Part shown: positions 6,083-7,930 of the stretch, one piece after another
Numbering within the stretch: the stretch's first letter is position 1
How the letters are laid out: every line of letters starts with the position of its first letter
Assembly (NCBI GenBank): GCA_017533545.1
Contig: JAFXHW010000237.1
Span: forward strand, 1-7,930
Length of the DNA: 7,930 bases
Reading direction: 5' to 3'
Origin: Clostridia bacterium
GTDB taxonomy: Bacteria > Bacillota_A > Clostridia > Oscillospirales > CAG-272
The notes under the pieces: model-generated
What the model was told of the DNA's origin: nothing
What the model saw: the letters and a program-made list of their open reading frames with translations, nothing else
Database searches by the model: none
Translations under genes and position numbers: made by a program

Positions 6083-6130
6083 CCTCGGACTGCATTTTTA
6101 TGTGTTTTTTTAAATATAATTGTCCGAAGG
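6083..6130. repeat. Imperfect inverted repeat just downstream of radC
   Basis: CCTCGGAC (6083-6090) and GTCCGAAGG (6122-6130) can pair with one bulged A across a 31-base AT-rich loop; the right arm alone also folds as GTCC-GAA-GGAC. It begins six bases beyond the radC stop, so it may mark the 3' end of that transcript. The sequence after it on the minus strand is AT-rich but is not a clean T-run. Confidence 0.35.
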
Positions 6131-6135
6131 ACGCT

Positions 6136-6822
6136 TTATATCTTAACAACGCTGTACTCGCTGCCCGAAACGATGATATGTGCTCTCATCGGTATGCCCA
6201 TTATTTCGAACACCTCATGAAGCCTTCTCGTCAGCATAACGTCCTGCGGCGAGGGCTCGGTCGTGCCCGTTGGATGGTTGTGTGCCAGGATAAATGACGA
6301 TGCACCGTATTTTACCGCGATATCCATGATGATACGCGGCGAAAAGTATACCGAAGACACGTCGCCCGAATTGATGTCGACGGTATTTGTCATCTTGCCC
6401 TTTTCGTTGAAGATGAGCATATAGCAGCGCTCACTTTCCTCTCCGATATAAAGCTTTGTCAGATACTCGCCCGAGCTTTCGATATCCTCGATGTTCTTTT
6501 CCGAAAGATAATTTTCCACAGCGAATTTCTTCCAAAGCTGAGGTATCATCTTTATCAGCGCCGCCGAGCTCTCGCCGATTCCCTTGACAGTGCAGAGCTG
6601 GTCGACGCTTGCGGTAAATACGTTTGATAGTGAGCCGAATTTATCGAGCAGGGCGTGTGCTATTTCATTGGTATCCCTTCTCGGGATGGAGAAAAAGAGA
6701 AGCAGCTCGAGCACGTTATGGTCCTCGAAATTGTCTATTCCCTCATTCAAAAAGCGTTTGCGCAGGCGCTTGCGGTGATTTGTGTGCGGATTTTTCTTTT
6801 CTTTCATTTTGTTTTCTGACAT
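6136..6822 (-). CDS. radC: RadC family protein (HhH plus JAB/MPN metalloprotease-like domain)
   Basis: This 228-residue protein belongs to the RadC/UPF0758 family. The original DNA-repair role of RadC has been questioned and its biochemical function remains uncertain. The N-terminal part (about 13-100) is the helix-hairpin-helix-containing region, with HRKRLRKRFLNEGIDNFEDHNVLELLL and VKGIGESSAALI (79-90). The C-terminal JAB domain carries AHNHPTGTTEPSPQD (180-194), with His181, His183, Ser191 and Asp194 fitting the HxHx7SxxD metal-site pattern. The Pro-Arg-Glu found ahead of this motif in many RadC proteins is PRI (162-164) here, and the codons leave no single-base route to Glu. Clostridial short-form RadC proteins often vary at this place. 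The start is the ATG at 6822. It has no Shine-Dalgarno site, and a 12-pair hairpin (6835-6862) ends 12 bases before the ATG. It lies downstream of nrdR and may share its transcript. Confidence 0.93.
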   Translation of the reverse strand: MSENKMKEKKNPHTNHRKRLRKRFLNEGIDNFEDHNVLELLLFFSIPRRDTNEIAHALLDKFGSLSNVFTASVDQLCTVKGIGESSAALIKMIPQLWKKFAVENYLSEKNIEDIESSGEYLTKLYIGEESERCYMLIFNEKGKMTNTVDINSGDVSSVYFSPRIIMDIAVKYGASSFILAHNHPTGTTEPSPQDVMLTRRLHEVFEIMGIPMRAHIIVSGSEYSVVKI

Positions 6823-6834
6823 ACTAAAAACAGA

Positions 6835-6862
6835 TGCACAAATAAATCGCTTTATTTGTGCA
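6835..6862. repeat. 12-base-pair perfect hairpin between nrdR and radC
   Basis: TGCACAAATAAA and its exact complement flank four bases. In the minus-strand RNA the loop is GCGA, a GNRA tetraloop. It is followed by TCTGTTTTTAG, so it could be a weak terminator of nrdR or a leader structure of radC. A ten-base copy of part of the arm (CTTTATTTGT) recurs at 6869-6878. Confidence 0.7.
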
Positions 6863-6881
6863 TATATCCTTTATTTGTTTT

Positions 6882-7334
6882 TCAGTGCTTATCTTTAAGC
6901 TCCTTGAGCTCCTTCATGAAGGTGTCAACGTCCTTGAACTCACGGTAAACCGAGGCAAAACGGACGTAGGAAACCTCGTCGAGACTGCGGAGTCTCTCCA
7001 TGACCATAACACCGATCTCGGTGGTAGTGTGCTCGGTGGAAAGGGAGTTCGAAAGCTCGCTTTCGATCTCGCCGACAAGCTCGTCGATCTGAACATCGCT
7101 GACGGGGCGCTTATAGCAGGCCTTCATGATACCGGTCTTTACCTTGTTGCGGTCAAATATCTCGTGCGTACCGTCCTTTTTGGTAACGATGATCGGTACG
7201 GTGTCAATAATTTCATATGTCGTATATCTCTTTTTGCACGACAGACATTCGCGTCTGCGGCGAATAGATCCGCTGTCGGTCGGTCTGGAATCGATTACCT
7301 TGCTCTCCATATACCCGCAATTAGGACACCTCAT
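6882..7334 (-). CDS. nrdR: Transcriptional regulator NrdR
   Basis: NrdR is the nucleotide-sensing repressor of ribonucleotide reductase genes. This 150-residue copy has full family length. The zinc ribbon uses Cys3, Cys6, Cys30 and Cys33 (MRCPNCG and ECLSCKKRYTTYE), with the conserved DSRPTDSGSIRRRREC (15-30) between. An ATP-cone follows from about 47 to 136: PIIVTKKDGTHEIFDRNKVKTGIMKACYKRPVS, then a helical part including LDEVSYVRFASVYREFKD. The start is the ATG at 7334 with an ideal GGAGG at 7340-7344. A clear promoter lies at 7402-7430, and a leader hairpin (7346-7372) ends one base before the ribosome binding site. The nrd genes it should control are not in the window, and I did not find a convincing NrdR box pair near it. 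Confidence 0.98.
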   Translation of the reverse strand: MRCPNCGYMESKVIDSRPTDSGSIRRRRECLSCKKRYTTYEIIDTVPIIVTKKDGTHEIFDRNKVKTGIMKACYKRPVSDVQIDELVGEIESELSNSLSTEHTTTEIGVMVMERLRSLDEVSYVRFASVYREFKDVDTFMKELKELKDKH

Positions 7335-7345
7335 GCTTACCTCCG

Positions 7346-7372
7346 AGTGATAAAAGCTGTATTTTAGTCACT
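7346..7372 (-). promoter_or_regulatory. Leader hairpin abutting the nrdR ribosome binding site
   Basis: AGTGA-TAAAA (7346-7355) pairs with TTTTA (7362-7366) and TCACT (7368-7372) with one bulged base and a six-base loop. Its 3' foot on the RNA is one base from GGAGG. It could affect ribosome access; the stem is AT-rich and of modest stability. Confidence 0.45.
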
Positions 7373-7401
7373 TTAATAAATTACTTTGATGCATATATCT
7401 T

Positions 7402-7430
7402 ATTATAACATAGTAAAAATATTTTGTAAA
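7402..7430 (-). promoter_or_regulatory. Sigma-A promoter of nrdR
   Basis: Minus strand: TTTACA (7425-7430), 17-base spacer, TATAAT (7402-7407), with TGT directly before the -10 as an extended -10 element. The predicted start near 7395 gives a leader of about 60 bases that contains the hairpin at 7346-7372. Confidence 0.85.
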
Positions 7431-7660
7431 GTACATAAGCAAAATTATCTCATAAAAAATTGCTTTTTTGTACTTGTAACGGCATCAATTATTGTAAGTT
7501 TTCGCTGTTTTGTCTTATAAATATGTAGTCTAAATCACTTAGTTTACAATACCAAATAGGTGCTTTTTTTAGTGTATTTGACCGATTTTTCTTGCTAAAA
7601 CAGCCCTTTTTAATAAATATCGCCTTGACAAGTGATTTGCTATTATGTATAATTTAATGT
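7431..7660. other. Rest of the nrdR / acyl-CoA synthetase divergent intergenic region
   Basis: This is AT-rich DNA without a credible coding frame. It holds an imperfect inverted repeat at 7431-7473 (GTACA with TGTAC outside, AAGCAA with TTGCTT inside) right next to the nrdR -35, and the synthetase promoter at its right end. I see no small RNA signature or riboswitch core in 7474-7624. Confidence 0.5.
7625..7653 (+). promoter_or_regulatory. Perfect consensus sigma-A promoter of the acyl-CoA synthetase-like gene
   Basis: TTGACA (7625-7630), 17-base spacer (7631-7647), TATAAT (7648-7653): all 12 consensus bases at ideal spacing. The expected transcription start at about 7660 falls on or next to the ATG at 7661. 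Confidence 0.93.
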
Positions 7661-7930
7661 ATGAATAATTTTTTTTCTCGCGTACAAGATTTTAGAGACA
7701 AACACATCAAACATGAGAAGTCTGTCAAGAAAGAAATTGAGGCCAAACGTCATCCTGCAATAATGAAGAATATACGCGATATTCTTTCAACCAGCGCTGA
7801 TATGTTTGGCGACCATCCTCTTTATATATTCAAGAGAGACGGTCAGGAGAACAGGGTTACCTATCGCGAATTCCGTGACATGGTAAACTATGTAGGCACC
7901 GGCTTTTCCGCCTATGGACTCATGGGCAAA
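7661..7930 (+). CDS. AMP-binding enzyme, likely long-chain acyl-CoA synthetase, N-terminal part (runs off the window)
   Basis: Only the first 90 residues are present. The segment NIRDILSTSADMFGDHPLYIFK followed by the polar stretch ending VTYREFRDMVNYVGTGFSAYGLMGK is the typical N-terminal entry of the ANL (acyl/aryl-CoA synthetase, AMP-dependent ligase) superfamily. Its tyrosine-centred TYREF motif and the helix leading to a G-hydrophobic-x-KGD-type turn closely resemble FadD-like fatty acyl-CoA synthetases. The ATP-binding P-loop and adenylate motifs lie beyond the window, so the substrate class is inferred. A basic, helical 35-residue extension (MNNFFSRVQDFRDKHIKHEK onward) precedes the domain. 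The frame has a stop at 7655-7657, so the ATG at 7661 is the first possible start. The next in-frame ATG (7763) has no close ribosome binding site and would remove that extension. No Shine-Dalgarno site precedes 7661, and the promoter position implies a leaderless mRNA. Confidence 0.85.
   Translation, partial: MNNFFSRVQDFRDKHIKHEKSVKKEIEAKRHPAIMKNIRDILSTSADMFGDHPLYIFKRDGQENRVTYREFRDMVNYVGTGFSAYGLMGK

Noticed and set aside
6860..6880. NrdR-box-like sequence near nrdR (GTGCATATAT)
   Set aside because: Only half of the palindromic consensus fits and there is no second box at helical spacing; it lies downstream of nrdR, not at a promoter.
1..7930. Mobile element, CRISPR array, phage or defence island
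   Set aside because: No spaced direct repeats, transposase or integrase motifs, terminal repeats or tRNA-adjacent attachment sites were seen; gene content is mainly housekeeping.

Overview
The window looks like chromosomal DNA from a Clostridia-type Firmicute of moderate GC content. The evidence is a MazF very close to Bacillus EndoA, a Bacillus-like yabB-rsmI order, a short clostridial-type RadC, an NrdR, a 2[4Fe-4S] clostridial ferredoxin, textbook sigma-A promoters and GGAGG ribosome binding sites. The ferredoxin fits an anaerobe. I cannot name the genus. No insertion sequence, phage gene, CRISPR array, tRNA or rRNA is visible.

Layout from left to right. (1) 1-475, minus: 5' part of a class II fructose-bisphosphate aldolase with its own promoter. 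(2) 608-1009, minus: MazF/EndoA-type endoribonuclease with no antitoxin gene beside it. (3) 1010-1238: divergent intergenic region with a strong hairpin. (4) 1239-1445, plus: small unrecognised Cys-containing protein, ending in a terminator shared with the convergent operon. (5) 5715 down to 1481, minus: a four-gene run, yabB-like methyltransferase, rsmI, RluA-family pseudouridine synthase and lnt, with gaps of 35, 18 and 18 bases. (6) 5804-5974, minus: ferredoxin with a near-consensus promoter and its own terminator. (7) 6136-6822 radC and 6882-7334 nrdR, both minus; nrdR has a clear promoter. (8) 7661-7930, plus: start of an AMP-binding acyl-CoA synthetase-like gene under a perfect consensus promoter that appears to give a leaderless mRNA.

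Functionally the window is mostly housekeeping: glycolysis, RNA modification (three consecutive genes), lipoprotein maturation, electron transfer, control of ribonucleotide reductase genes and fatty-acid activation. I see no convincing new multi-gene system. The parts that deserve a second look are the MazF/small-ORF divergent pair with its unusual leader hairpin, the apparently leaderless synthetase, a TTG start that decides the lnt reading frame, and hairpins abutting the starts of radC and nrdR. All functional calls rest on motif recognition by eye; no database search was run.
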